From Verrucomicrobiia bacterium (lineage in GTDB: Bacteria; Verrucomicrobiota; Verrucomicrobiia; Verrucomicrobiales; DEV007): a DNA stretch of 64,000 nt. The notes under the pieces were generated by a model. It was not told the DNA's origin. It searched no databases and saw nothing but the letters and a program-made list of their open reading frames with translations. Made by a program: the position numbers and the translations under genes. Every line of letters begins with the position of its first letter. The first letter of the stretch is position 1. The stretch is taken from positions 310,001 through 374,000 of the forward strand of contig JAUICH010000001.1 in NCBI GenBank assembly GCA_030427505.1, given 5' to 3'. Below, in pieces: positions 54,118 to 62,218 of the stretch.

Positions 54118-54149
54118 AAAAGGTGGAACGCGATCTCCGAGCGCGTTCT
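54118..54149 (+). repeat. 24-bp dispersed repeat (copy 2) with hairpin
   Basis: Positions 54118-54141 are identical to 13286-13309. Together with the next bases it forms a small hairpin, GAACGCG (54127-) pairing with CGCGTTC (ending 54149) around a nine-base loop. No gene lies in 53981-54242. Confidence 0.75.
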
Positions 54150-54242
54150 CGAGTGGCCTTGAAGCTTGCCTGATGGCTTTGCTAGGAGAAATCGCTTTTT
54201 TCGCAAAGTCTCCGATGCCACCCCTCTCCGCCAGCCAGCGCC

Positions 54243-55103
54243 TCAGAGCCCCAGCACCTTATCCATTCGCTGGGCTATGTCCGCCAGCCGGTCCCGGTTG
54301 CCACCGCCCACTTCCGCCGTGGCCCAGCCCTGGTAGCCGATGTCTTTCAGGGCCTGACGCACGGCGGCCCAGTCGATGGTGCCTTCACCCAGTTCGGAAC
54401 TGAACCCGGCCCGGAGACCCTCGTCGCGGTGCTTCTTTTCGTCCCATTCCTTAATATCCAGTTTGCCGATGCGTGAGCCGAGCAACTGGATCCAGTGCTC
54501 CGGCACGCCCCAGCGCACGTTGTTGCCAACGTCGAAGTAAGAGCCGAACCATGGGTGATCGATCTCATCCACGTAGCGCACCGTATCCAGCGCGCTAATG
54601 AGGAACCCGGCCCAGACGTTTTCCACCAGCACCTTGATCTGGTGCTTTTCCGCCGCGGGCAGGGCTTGGCGAATGGTCTCCTGGGTGCTCTTCCAGCTTT
54701 CCATGAACGGCACTTTGCGGTCGTAACGCGCTACGAACAGCACGCTGGTGCCGCCGACGGCCTTGGCGAATTCGATAGCCGCCGTGATGTCGGGATTCGA
54801 GCTGTTCACCACGCCGTGTACCGGCAGGCCGGTTTTCTCGATGGCCTTGATGAACTCGGCCTGTTTCTCCACATCCCCGGCTCTCAGTTCCGTGCCGTCG
54901 TAGCCAATGTCCTTCAGCATGCGGAACTTGTCTTCGATGGACAGATCCGGCTCGTTCACCATGGAAAACTTGCAGGCTTTTCTGATGACGCCGGTGAACT
55001 CGCCCGCCGAAGCCTTGGGAGCGGAGGAAGTCAGGGCAAGTCCAGAAGCGGAAGCGGCCAGCGCCGCTGAAGTGGAGGTTTCGAGAAAGGCGCGCCGTTT
55101 CAT
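54243..55103 (-). CDS. Tat-exported TIM-barrel sugar isomerase/epimerase-like protein
   Basis: A 286-residue xylose-isomerase-like TIM-barrel protein. The N-terminus MKRRAFLETSTSAALAASASGLAL is a twin-arginine-type signal, so it is probably exported folded. The barrel core includes FRMLKDIGYDGTELRAGDV, EIDHPWFGSYFDVGNNVRWG, IGKLDIKEWDEKKHRDEGLRAGFSSELGEGTIDW and YQGWATAEVGGG, as in hydroxypyruvate isomerase-like enzymes. Metal ligands Glu/Asp/His are plausible. The substrate is unknown. It lies downstream of the aldonate genes on the same strand, across a repeat-containing spacer of about 300 bp, so operon membership is unclear. Confidence 0.82.
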   Translation of the reverse strand: MKRRAFLETSTSAALAASASGLALTSSAPKASAGEFTGVIRKACKFSMVNEPDLSIEDKFRMLKDIGYDGTELRAGDVEKQAEFIKAIEKTGLPVHGVVNSSNPDITAAIEFAKAVGGTSVLFVARYDRKVPFMESWKSTQETIRQALPAAEKHQIKVLVENVWAGFLISALDTVRYVDEIDHPWFGSYFDVGNNVRWGVPEHWIQLLGSRIGKLDIKEWDEKKHRDEGLRAGFSSELGEGTIDWAAVRQALKDIGYQGWATAEVGGGNRDRLADIAQRMDKVLGL

Positions 55104-55148
55104 TGGGGGGGATTTGGGGGGTGGTTGGGGTTGAGGCTCAGGGAGTTA

Positions 55149-55378
55149 AACCACAGAGAGCACGGAGGACACAGAGATTTTGACCACGGATGGCGCAGAC
55201 AAGATGAACAAGGGCGTAGGCTGGATGATTTGGGGTTGTGTTCAAGTCTATTGGCGCCAACGGGAGCATTCAAGATGAGCGCCCAAGAACACAAACACTC
55301 TGTGTCCTCTGGGCTCTCTGTGGTTCAAAAAATTTGCAGCGTTCCCCGATGCCACAAATATCTGTGCCATCCGTGTCA
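55149..55378. repeat. Interleaved inverted-repeat intergenic element
   Basis: A 28-bp arm (55149-55176, ACCACAGAGAGCACGG...) has an inverted copy at 55298-55325 with two mismatches. A second pair, 55181-55200 and 55360-55378 (core ACGGATGG), is also inverted. The arms alternate L1, L2, R1, R2. The 298-bp spacer 55104-55401 holds no gene. Similar CTCTGTG...CTCTCTGTGGTT sequences are, to my knowledge, common in PVC genomes. Confidence 0.82.
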
Positions 55379-55401
55379 TCAGCGGTTGCAGACGGCTTGG
55401 C

Positions 55402-56997
55402 CTAAGCCACCGGATCCTTGGTCATCTTTCCATCGACCATCCGCCAGATCTTGCGGGGGTTGTCGTTTCTTAGTTCTTCGGGCAGGCTCTCCTGTGGCCA
55501 GCCCTGGTAGCAGACGGGCCGGACGAAGCGGTAGATGCAGCGGGTGCCGATGGAGGTGAAATAACTGTGCGTGGTGGCGGGGTAGGGGCCGCCGTGGTGC
55601 ATGCCGTGGCAGACTTCGATGCCGGTGGGGTAGCCGTTGAAGATCAACCTTCCGACCTTGGTTTCCAGGATCTCGATCAAGCCCTTGTGGCTTTCCAAGT
55701 CCTCCGGGGTGCCGTGTAAGGTGGCGGTCAGGGAGCCTTCCAACTTGTTGGCGAATTCTTCCAGCTCGCCGGCGTCCTGGCAGTTCACCGCCGTGGAGAC
55801 GGGACCGAAGACTTCTTCAAAGAGGGCGGGATTCTGGCGCAGGGTCTCGCTGTCTGTCTCCAGGAGATAGACGGCGGCCTGGGCCTTGGCGGCATCCGCC
55901 TCCGTGCTGCTCTGACCGGCTACTTTCACCCCGGCGATGTCGCGCAGGCGAACCACTCCGGCGTTGTAGGCTTGATGGATGCCGGGGTGCAGCATGGTGG
56001 AGGGAGCGGCCGCGGCCGCGTTTTCCGCCGAGGCGGAGATAAAGGCGCCAAAGGACTCGCTCTTCATTCCGAAGACAAGACCGGGGTTGGTGCAGAACTG
56101 GCCCGTGCCCAAAGTGAGTGACTGCACAAACCCACTAGCCAGGGCGTCGGCGCCGTTGGCCAGGGCCCCGGGCAGGACGAAGACCGGATTCACGCTGCCC
56201 ATTTCCGCGTAGAAGGGAATGGGATGAGGGCGGGAGCAGGCCACGTCATACAAGGCGCGGCCGCCCCGGAGGGAACCGGTAAAGGCTACGGCCTGGGTCT
56301 TCGGGTGTTCCACCAGAGCCATGCCCACCGCGTTGGTCTTGCCCTGGACCAGGGAAAAGACGCCTTCCGGCAGGCCGCAGTCCTCCGCCGCTTTCACCAC
56401 GGCCTGGGCCACGGCTTCGCAGGTGCCGGGGTGGCCGGGGTGCGACTTGATGACTACCGGGCATCCCGCCGCCAGGGCGGAAACCGTGTCCGCGCCGATT
56501 ACGGAGATGGCCAGGGGGAAATTACTCGCGCCAAACACCACCACGGGGCCCACTGGCTGCATGAGGCTGCGCACGTCCGGTTTCGGCAGCGGCTGGCGGT
56601 CCGGCTGGGGAAGGTCGATTCTCGCGTCCACCCAGGAGCCTTCTCGCGCCAGTTCCGCGAAAAGCCGGGCCTGGCTGGTGGCGCGGCCGCGTTCGCCGGT
56701 CAGCCGGGGCATGGGCAGGCCGGTTTCCGCGTGGGTCAACTCCAGCAGGGCATCTCCCAGGGCCTCGACCTCATGGGCGATGGCTTCCAGAAAAGCCGCC
56801 CGGCGCTCAGCGGAAGTGTGGCGGAATTCGTTGAAAGCGTGGGCCGCCAGGCTCATGGCGCGGTCGATCTCACCCGAGGTGGCTTCATGAAACGCGGTGG
56901 GCAAGTCCTCGCCGGTGGCGGGATTCTTAGCGTGGAAGGTATCGGAAGAATCCGCGCTGACGGCATGGCCGATGTAGTGTTTTCCGGTGAGGTTCAT
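55402..56997 (-). CDS. 2,5-dioxovalerate (ketoglutarate semialdehyde) dehydrogenase, ALDH superfamily
   Basis: A 531-residue aldehyde dehydrogenase of the ketoglutarate semialdehyde type. It has VVFGASNFPLAISVIGADTVSALAAGCPVVIK (catalytic N159), the catalytic E265 in PFYAEMGSVNPVF and the nucleophile C302 in GTGQFCTNPG, as in this subfamily. Oxidation of 2-oxoglutarate semialdehyde to 2-oxoglutarate is the last step of Weimberg-type pathways. Its neighbours upstream (DHDPS-family dehydratase and IlvD/EDD dehydratase) supply exactly that substrate, supporting the assignment. A longer C-terminus than usual for ALDH is typical of the KGSADH group. Confidence 0.9.
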   Translation of the reverse strand: MNLTGKHYIGHAVSADSSDTFHAKNPATGEDLPTAFHEATSGEIDRAMSLAAHAFNEFRHTSAERRAAFLEAIAHEVEALGDALLELTHAETGLPMPRLTGERGRATSQARLFAELAREGSWVDARIDLPQPDRQPLPKPDVRSLMQPVGPVVVFGASNFPLAISVIGADTVSALAAGCPVVIKSHPGHPGTCEAVAQAVVKAAEDCGLPEGVFSLVQGKTNAVGMALVEHPKTQAVAFTGSLRGGRALYDVACSRPHPIPFYAEMGSVNPVFVLPGALANGADALASGFVQSLTLGTGQFCTNPGLVFGMKSESFGAFISASAENAAAAAPSTMLHPGIHQAYNAGVVRLRDIAGVKVAGQSSTEADAAKAQAAVYLLETDSETLRQNPALFEEVFGPVSTAVNCQDAGELEEFANKLEGSLTATLHGTPEDLESHKGLIEILETKVGRLIFNGYPTGIEVCHGMHHGGPYPATTHSYFTSIGTRCIYRFVRPVCYQGWPQESLPEELRNDNPRKIWRMVDGKMTKDPVA

Positions 56998-57191
56998 GGA
57001 TGAAAAAGAGGTGAAAAAGGTGGGGCGGTATTCAAGTGGAGCCGCGGCGTGTTGCCGCCTGGCCTTGAAAATTCATAGATCCAATCCCGGACGGACAAAA
57101 ACCAAAAAATCCGGGGCTTTCCGTGTCCGTCAATCTTCCAGAGCCACCAAAGAGGGCGAAAGGCGTTGGTCCAAGGCGAACGAGACTCGCG

Positions 57192-58100
57192 TCACGCCGC
57201 CAACAAATCCTTCACGGCTTCACTGACTTTCTCTTCTTGAATGGAAGTAAGAGACGAGAACAAAGGCAGGTGGGGCCCCGTTTTGGCGATCCCGGCCAGG
57301 CTTACGGCTTCATGCAGCACCCGGACTGGACTAACGGCGTTCCGGTGATCTTCCAGGGGCCGGAAAATGGCGCGAATCTCTTCGGCCGTGTGCCAGTCTT
57401 CCGCCTGAATGGCTTTCAGCATTTTCATACTGAGGTCCGGCCGCACGCAAACGCAGCCGGAGGTGAATCCCATCAGGCCAAAATCGCGCAGGTGAATGAT
57501 GGCGGGCTGTTCGCCGATGCCGGAGACAATCATTTGCGGGTCCACCAGGTTGACCAGGCGCCGCAGGTAGGGATCGTCGCCGGGGGAATCGCGCACGATG
57601 GCGTATTTGATCCAGGAGATCAGTCCGTCGTCCACCAGCTGGCGGACATTTTCGGGTTCGATGTAGGGCAGGTCCTTGATGTAAAGCACCGCGGGTTTGC
57701 CCATGGCTTCCACGAAATGGCGGATGCCGGTTTCCACACCGTCGGGAGTGGTCATGCCCCGGCTGGGCAGCACCATCGCGGTCGGAAACTGGGTTTCCTT
57801 CAGAGCCTTCGCCTGATCCATCATGGTTCCGTAGGCGGGCCCGGCGGAGGGAACCACCAGCGTGTCTTCTCCCGCCGCTTCGGCCAGGAATTCCAGCAGG
57901 GGCATGTACTCCGAGGGCCGGACGTGGTAAAGATTCGCGTTGCCGCCATAGAGTAGGGTCGAGACGCCTCCCGCTTCAATGTGCCGGATGATCTTAAAAT
58001 TTTCTTCCGCGTTCAGGGAAAGGTCTTCGTTCCGGGCCAGGGGCGGGACGGCGATAATGCTGGAAGCGAGACGTTCCGATGTGATCTCGGTGGTTTGCAT
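57192..58100 (-). CDS. DHDPS-family 2-keto-3-deoxy-acid dehydratase
   Basis: A 302-residue member of the dihydrodipicolinate synthase/N-acetylneuraminate lyase family. The Schiff-base Lys is K165 in SWIKYAIVRDSPGD, with the catalytic Tyr Y140 in AVLYIKDLP; GGNANLYHVRPSEY is the family loop. In this setting it most likely dehydrates a 2-keto-3-deoxy-pentonate to 2-oxoglutarate semialdehyde, for the aldehyde dehydrogenase 195 bp downstream. Other DHDPS-family reactions (aldolase, hydroxyproline deaminase) are possible from sequence alone. The IlvD/EDD gene lies 90 bp upstream. Confidence 0.82.
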   Translation of the reverse strand: MQTTEITSERLASSIIAVPPLARNEDLSLNAEENFKIIRHIEAGGVSTLLYGGNANLYHVRPSEYMPLLEFLAEAAGEDTLVVPSAGPAYGTMMDQAKALKETQFPTAMVLPSRGMTTPDGVETGIRHFVEAMGKPAVLYIKDLPYIEPENVRQLVDDGLISWIKYAIVRDSPGDDPYLRRLVNLVDPQMIVSGIGEQPAIIHLRDFGLMGFTSGCVCVRPDLSMKMLKAIQAEDWHTAEEIRAIFRPLEDHRNAVSPVRVLHEAVSLAGIAKTGPHLPLFSSLTSIQEEKVSEAVKDLLAA

Positions 58101-58190
58101 GGATGCTGGTCGGGTTTGAATGCTGGGGTCGCCAGGTGGGGTGCCAGAGGGCTTGGTTTGCGTCAGACTAACATGACCCGTGGCAATTTG

Positions 58191-59963
58191 TTAATAAATG
58201 TCGGGTTCAGGCGTTTCGGGACCGCCGCCGGGTTCGTGATGGAGAAAGCGGAAGTCGCAGCCCTCATGGGCCTGGGTGATTTCTTCACTGTAGAGGCGCC
58301 CGTAGCCGCGGGCGTAGCGAGGTTCCGGCGGCGACCAGTCCGCACGCCGGGCGGCGAGTTCTTCGTCGCTGACTTTCAGGTTCAGCGTGCGGCCATCGAC
58401 ATCGAGTTCGATCAGGTCTCCATCTTTCACCAAGGCGAGCGGGCCGCCCACGGCGGACTCCGGGGAAACGTGAAGGACGCAGGTGCCGTAGCTGGTGCCG
58501 CTCATGCGGGCATCCGAGATGCGCACCATGTCGCGGACTCCAGTCTTCAGGATGTGGTCCGGTAAAGGGAGCATGCCCCACTCCGGAATGCCGGGCGCGC
58601 CGATGGGACCCGCGCTCTGGAGAACGATGACGTGGTCCGCCGTGATGCCCAGGCCCGGGTCGTTCAGGCGGTTCTTGAGGTCCGTGTAGTCCTTGAACAC
58701 CACGGCAGGGCCGGTGTGCTGGCGCAGGCGCGGATCGGAGGCGGTGGGTTTGATGACGCAACCGTCGGGCGCCAGGTTGCCCCGCAGGACGAAGGTGCCG
58801 CCTTGGGGCGCGATGGCCTGGTCCGCGCTCCGTATGACGTCGTCGTTGAACACCTGGGCGCCCGCGATGGCGTCGCGCAGCGTGCCGCCGCCGACCGTGA
58901 GACAGTCGAGGTGAAGCCGGTCGCCGCCGAGCTGGGCCAGCAAAGCAAGCAAGCCCCCGGCGTCGTAAAAGTCCTCCATCAGGTATTTTCCGGAGGGTCG
59001 AATATTAGCCAGGAAGGGGGTGACTTTCGAAAGCTCGTCAAAGCGGCCGATGCTCAGCTTCACGCCTGCCCGGCCCGCCATGGCGATGAGGTGGATGATG
59101 GCGTTTGTGGAACCGCCCAGCGCCATGTCCGCCACGATGGCGTTGTCGAACGCTTCCGCGGTGAGCAGGTCGCGCGGCTTCAGGTCTTCCCAGACCAGGT
59201 CCACGATGCGCCGGCCGCATTGCGTGGCCATGCGGGCGTGGGTGGAGTGAACGGCGGGAATGGAGGACGCGCCCGGTAGGCAGAGACCCAGCACCTCCGC
59301 CAGGGCCGTCATGGTGGAGGCCGTGCCCATGGTCATGCAGTGGCCGGGGGAGCGGGCGATGCCGTCTTCCAGTTCCATCCAGGCATCGCAGCCCAGGTTT
59401 CCGGCGCGGCGTTCGGCCCAGTATTTCCACATATCGCTGCCGGAGCCCAGAGTCTCCCCACGCCAGAAGCCTTTCAGCATGGGCCCGGCGGGCATGAAAA
59501 TGCTGGGCAGGTTTGCCGAGGTGGCGCCCATGATGAGGGAGGGCACCGTCTTGTCGCAGCCGCCCATCAGCACCGCGCCGTCCAGCGGGTAGCAGCGCAG
59601 CGTTTCCTCCACCTCCAGCGCCACCAAGTTCCGGTAGAACATGGAGGTGGGCTTCATGTAGGTTTCGCTGAGCGTCATGATGGGGATCTCCAGTGGAAAT
59701 CCCCCGGCCTGCCAGACGCCGCGTTTCACCTCCTCCGCCCGCTGGCGGAAATGGGTGTGGCAGTTGTTCAGGTCGCTCCAGGTATTGAGAATGCCAATGA
59801 CGGGCTTGCCCTCCCAGTCCGGCGTGTCGAAGCCCATCTGCTTGGCGCGGGCCCGGTGACCGAAGGACCGCAGATCGTCCGGCGCGAACCAGCGGGCGGA
59901 ACGGAGCCGGGAGGGGTCGCGGTCTGCGGAGGAAGAGGATGGGGAAGGGGGGGCGCTACTCAC
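58191..59963 (-). CDS. IlvD/EDD-family aldonate dehydratase
   Basis: A 590-residue iron-sulfur dehydratase of the IlvD/EDD family. The three cluster cysteines are C68 (NNCHTH), C136 (MGGCDKTVPS) and C209 (SPGHCMTMGTAS), the last two matching the conserved signatures; K138 follows. The C-terminal segment with LPDHILKTGVRDMVRISDARMSGTSYGTCVLHVSPE is also typical. Given the two downstream genes, it probably dehydrates a pentonate such as L-arabonate or D-xylonate, rather than acting in branched-chain amino acid synthesis. The divergent TRAP genes start 170 bp away. The upstream dehydrogenase and lactonase genes are not in the window. Confidence 0.88.
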   Translation of the reverse strand: MSSAPPSPSSSSADRDPSRLRSARWFAPDDLRSFGHRARAKQMGFDTPDWEGKPVIGILNTWSDLNNCHTHFRQRAEEVKRGVWQAGGFPLEIPIMTLSETYMKPTSMFYRNLVALEVEETLRCYPLDGAVLMGGCDKTVPSLIMGATSANLPSIFMPAGPMLKGFWRGETLGSGSDMWKYWAERRAGNLGCDAWMELEDGIARSPGHCMTMGTASTMTALAEVLGLCLPGASSIPAVHSTHARMATQCGRRIVDLVWEDLKPRDLLTAEAFDNAIVADMALGGSTNAIIHLIAMAGRAGVKLSIGRFDELSKVTPFLANIRPSGKYLMEDFYDAGGLLALLAQLGGDRLHLDCLTVGGGTLRDAIAGAQVFNDDVIRSADQAIAPQGGTFVLRGNLAPDGCVIKPTASDPRLRQHTGPAVVFKDYTDLKNRLNDPGLGITADHVIVLQSAGPIGAPGIPEWGMLPLPDHILKTGVRDMVRISDARMSGTSYGTCVLHVSPESAVGGPLALVKDGDLIELDVDGRTLNLKVSDEELAARRADWSPPEPRYARGYGRLYSEEITQAHEGCDFRFLHHEPGGGPETPEPDIY

Positions 59964-60133
59964 TCGCGGTATTTAGAATGGAAACGGCTCGAAGACAAGG
60001 AATCAGAGCGCAGCGGAGCAAAGCCCGATAAGGCAAAGAGGTATTCAGGGCCGGTCGTGGTGTGCTTTTCGGAAAAGCGTTAGATCCGGGCTTCCCTCTC
60101 TAATACCTCCGTGTTATCTGCCGGGGTTCATCC

Positions 60134-60658
60134 ATGAGTCTGTCCCGCATCTGTGAAAAAATCATCCGGCACATCGGCGCAGTCTGTGCCTGGTCGCTGG
60201 CGTTGCTGGTTGTGACGATCCTGGCAAACGTGGCGGCGCGGTACGCGTTCAACCGGCCGGTCACGGTTTTTGCGGAGTTGCAGTGGCATCTCTACGGACT
60301 GGCGGGGATGCTGGGCATGGCCTACACCCTGGCGGAAGACGGGCACGTCCGGGTGGACCTGTTTCACATGAAGTTTCCGGATGCGGTGAAGCGCTGGCTG
60401 GAGGCGGGGATTCTTTTGTTCCTGGTGATGCCCTTCAGCGCCTACCTGGCGTGGACCGGCTGGGACTTCGCGGCGGGCGCCTTTCGCATTGGCGAGCGTT
60501 CCGCCCTGCCGGGAGGCCTGCCGGCGCGGTGGATCGTGAAAGGGCTCATCCCGCTGGGGGCCGCTATTCTGTTCGTGGAGGCGCTGGCGAAATTGGTGCT
60601 GGTCGTCACCGGAAAATGGCCGGTCGAAAAGTCGGACGAAGTCACCTCGCTGGACTGA
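60134..60658 (+). CDS. TRAP transporter small permease (DctQ)
   Basis: A 174-residue DctQ-type membrane protein with four hydrophobic segments, from the N-terminal SLALLVVTILANVAARYAF to the final one near ILFVEALAKLVLVVTG. The family motif region YAFNRPVTVFAELQWHLYGLAGMLGMAYTLAEDGHVRVDL is clear. It forms a complex with the large permease DctM encoded 42 bp downstream. Probably imports the acid metabolised by the divergent aldonate genes; that is inference from position. No DctP solute receptor gene is seen nearby. Confidence 0.9.
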   Translation: MSLSRICEKIIRHIGAVCAWSLALLVVTILANVAARYAFNRPVTVFAELQWHLYGLAGMLGMAYTLAEDGHVRVDLFHMKFPDAVKRWLEAGILLFLVMPFSAYLAWTGWDFAAGAFRIGERSALPGGLPARWIVKGLIPLGAAILFVEALAKLVLVVTGKWPVEKSDEVTSLD

Positions 60659-60700
60659 GGCGCTGGGCCTGAAGACTCTCTCTTGGTTATCTGAGGAAAA

Positions 60701-62116
60701 ATGGATGCGCACCCCGTGATGATCGCCTGCCTGTTCGGCGCCTTCGTGGGCCTGCTGATGGCGGGGGTGCCGGTGGCCTGGGCCATGGGCGGCTCCGCCC
60801 TGCTCTTTACCGCCATCTGCGCGGGGGCAAACGCCTGGGGCGGGGCCGACTTCGATCTGGACTTCAATACCTTTTCCCTGGTGGCGGAGCGTCTTTACGG
60901 GCTGGTGGAAAACGAACTGCTCGTGGCCTTGCCGATGTTTATTCTCATGGGGCACCTGCTGGACCGTTCCGGCGTGGCGGAGCGGCTGATGACCTCGCTG
61001 CAATCCCTGCTGGGAAATTTGCGGGGCGGGTTGGCGCTGAGCGTCACGCTTATCGGCGTGCTGTTGGCGGCCTCCACGGGTATCATTGGGGCTTCGGTGG
61101 TTCTGCTAGGTTTGCTGGCCTTGCCCACCATGCTCGCTCAGGGCTACAAGAAAGAGCTGGCCGTGGGCACGGTCTGCGGCGCGGGCACCCTGGGTATCCT
61201 CATTCCGCCCAGCATCATGCTCGTTCTCATGGCCGACCGGCTCCAACTTTCCGCCGGGGCGCTTTTCATGGGGGCGATGCTGCCGGGTATCCTGCTGGGA
61301 GCGCTTTATGCGATCTACATTTTGGTGTATGCCGCGCTGAAACCGGCGGTCGCGCCGCTGCCATCGGAAGGCAAGATTCCGGACGCTGAAAGCGGTCCGG
61401 CCGGCGCGAAGGCGGATAAGCCAAAATGGGGGGCGCTGATCCTGGCCATCTTGCCCACCATGGGGCTTATCCTGCTGGTGCTCGGCTCCATCTTTTTCGG
61501 GATCGCCACTCCCACGGAGGCCAGTGGCCTGGGCGCGGCGGGCGGCGCGGTGTTGGCCGCCCTGAACCGGCGGCTGAGCTGGGGCGTCATGACCGATGCG
61601 CTGAAAGCCACTCTGAATACTCTGGGCTTCCTTTTCGCCATTTTCGTGGGCGCCACCTGTTTCTCCCTGGCGCTGCGCCTTCTGGGCGGCGACGAAATGA
61701 TCGCGGGATTTCTAAACAGCCTGAACCTGTCGCCCCACGGTCTCGTGGTGCTGATCCTGGTGGTGGTGTTTCTGTTAGGGTTTTTCCTGGACTGGATCGA
61801 GGTCACCATCATCATCCTGCCACTGGTTTCAAGCGTGGTGGGAAATCTGGACTTCGCCTGGGCGGCGGACGCCGGTTTGGAAAAGGCGCCGCAGGTCTGG
61901 TTCGCCATTCTCTGCGCGGTCACTCTCCAGACCTCCTTCCTGACACCCCCGGTCGGCTTCGCGCTTTTTTACATCAAGGGAGTCTGCCCGCCCGAGATTG
62001 GGTTACCCCACATCTACCGCGGCGTGGTGCCCTTCATCCTGCTGCAACTCATCGCCCTCGGGCTGACGGTGCTGTTTCCCCAGTTGGTGACTTGGCTGCC
62101 GGGGCTGCGGTATTAA
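60701..62116 (+). CDS. TRAP transporter large permease (DctM)
   Basis: A 471-residue polytopic permease of the TRAP DctM family with about twelve hydrophobic segments. Recognisable blocks: GVPVAWAMGGSALLFT, ALPMFILMGHLLDRSGVAERLMTSLQSLLG, AASTGIIGASVVLLGLLALPTMLAQGYKKELAVGTVCGAGTLGILIPPSIMLVLMADRLQLSAGALFMGAMLPGILLG, and a C-terminal FLDWIEVTIIILPLV. A hydrophilic loop of about 30 residues (PSEGKIPDAESGPAGAKADKP) sits mid-protein. Couples substrate uptake to Na+ or H+ in this family. Partner DctQ is upstream. Confidence 0.93.
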   Translation: MDAHPVMIACLFGAFVGLLMAGVPVAWAMGGSALLFTAICAGANAWGGADFDLDFNTFSLVAERLYGLVENELLVALPMFILMGHLLDRSGVAERLMTSLQSLLGNLRGGLALSVTLIGVLLAASTGIIGASVVLLGLLALPTMLAQGYKKELAVGTVCGAGTLGILIPPSIMLVLMADRLQLSAGALFMGAMLPGILLGALYAIYILVYAALKPAVAPLPSEGKIPDAESGPAGAKADKPKWGALILAILPTMGLILLVLGSIFFGIATPTEASGLGAAGGAVLAALNRRLSWGVMTDALKATLNTLGFLFAIFVGATCFSLALRLLGGDEMIAGFLNSLNLSPHGLVVLILVVVFLLGFFLDWIEVTIIILPLVSSVVGNLDFAWAADAGLEKAPQVWFAILCAVTLQTSFLTPPVGFALFYIKGVCPPEIGLPHIYRGVVPFILLQLIALGLTVLFPQLVTWLPGLRY

Positions 62117-62162
62117 ATGGTAGCCAAAGGAGTAAAACTTACAGAATCACCGGAAACCTAAC

Positions 62163-62181
62163 GGGGAAGCGAAGCTTCCCC
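62163..62181. other. Small hairpin between convergent genes
   Basis: GGGGAAGC and GCTTCCCC form an 8-bp stem with a three-base loop between the dctM-like gene and the minus-strand cytochrome gene. There is no T-run on either side, so it is not clearly an intrinsic terminator. Confidence 0.5.
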
Positions 62182-62218
62182 GAGCCCATAGAGATAGAAG
62201 AAAACCAAAAAGCGAATG

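Noticed and set aside
62163-62181. Intrinsic bidirectional terminator
   Set aside because: The stem is good but neither side has a T-run; kept only as a hairpin.
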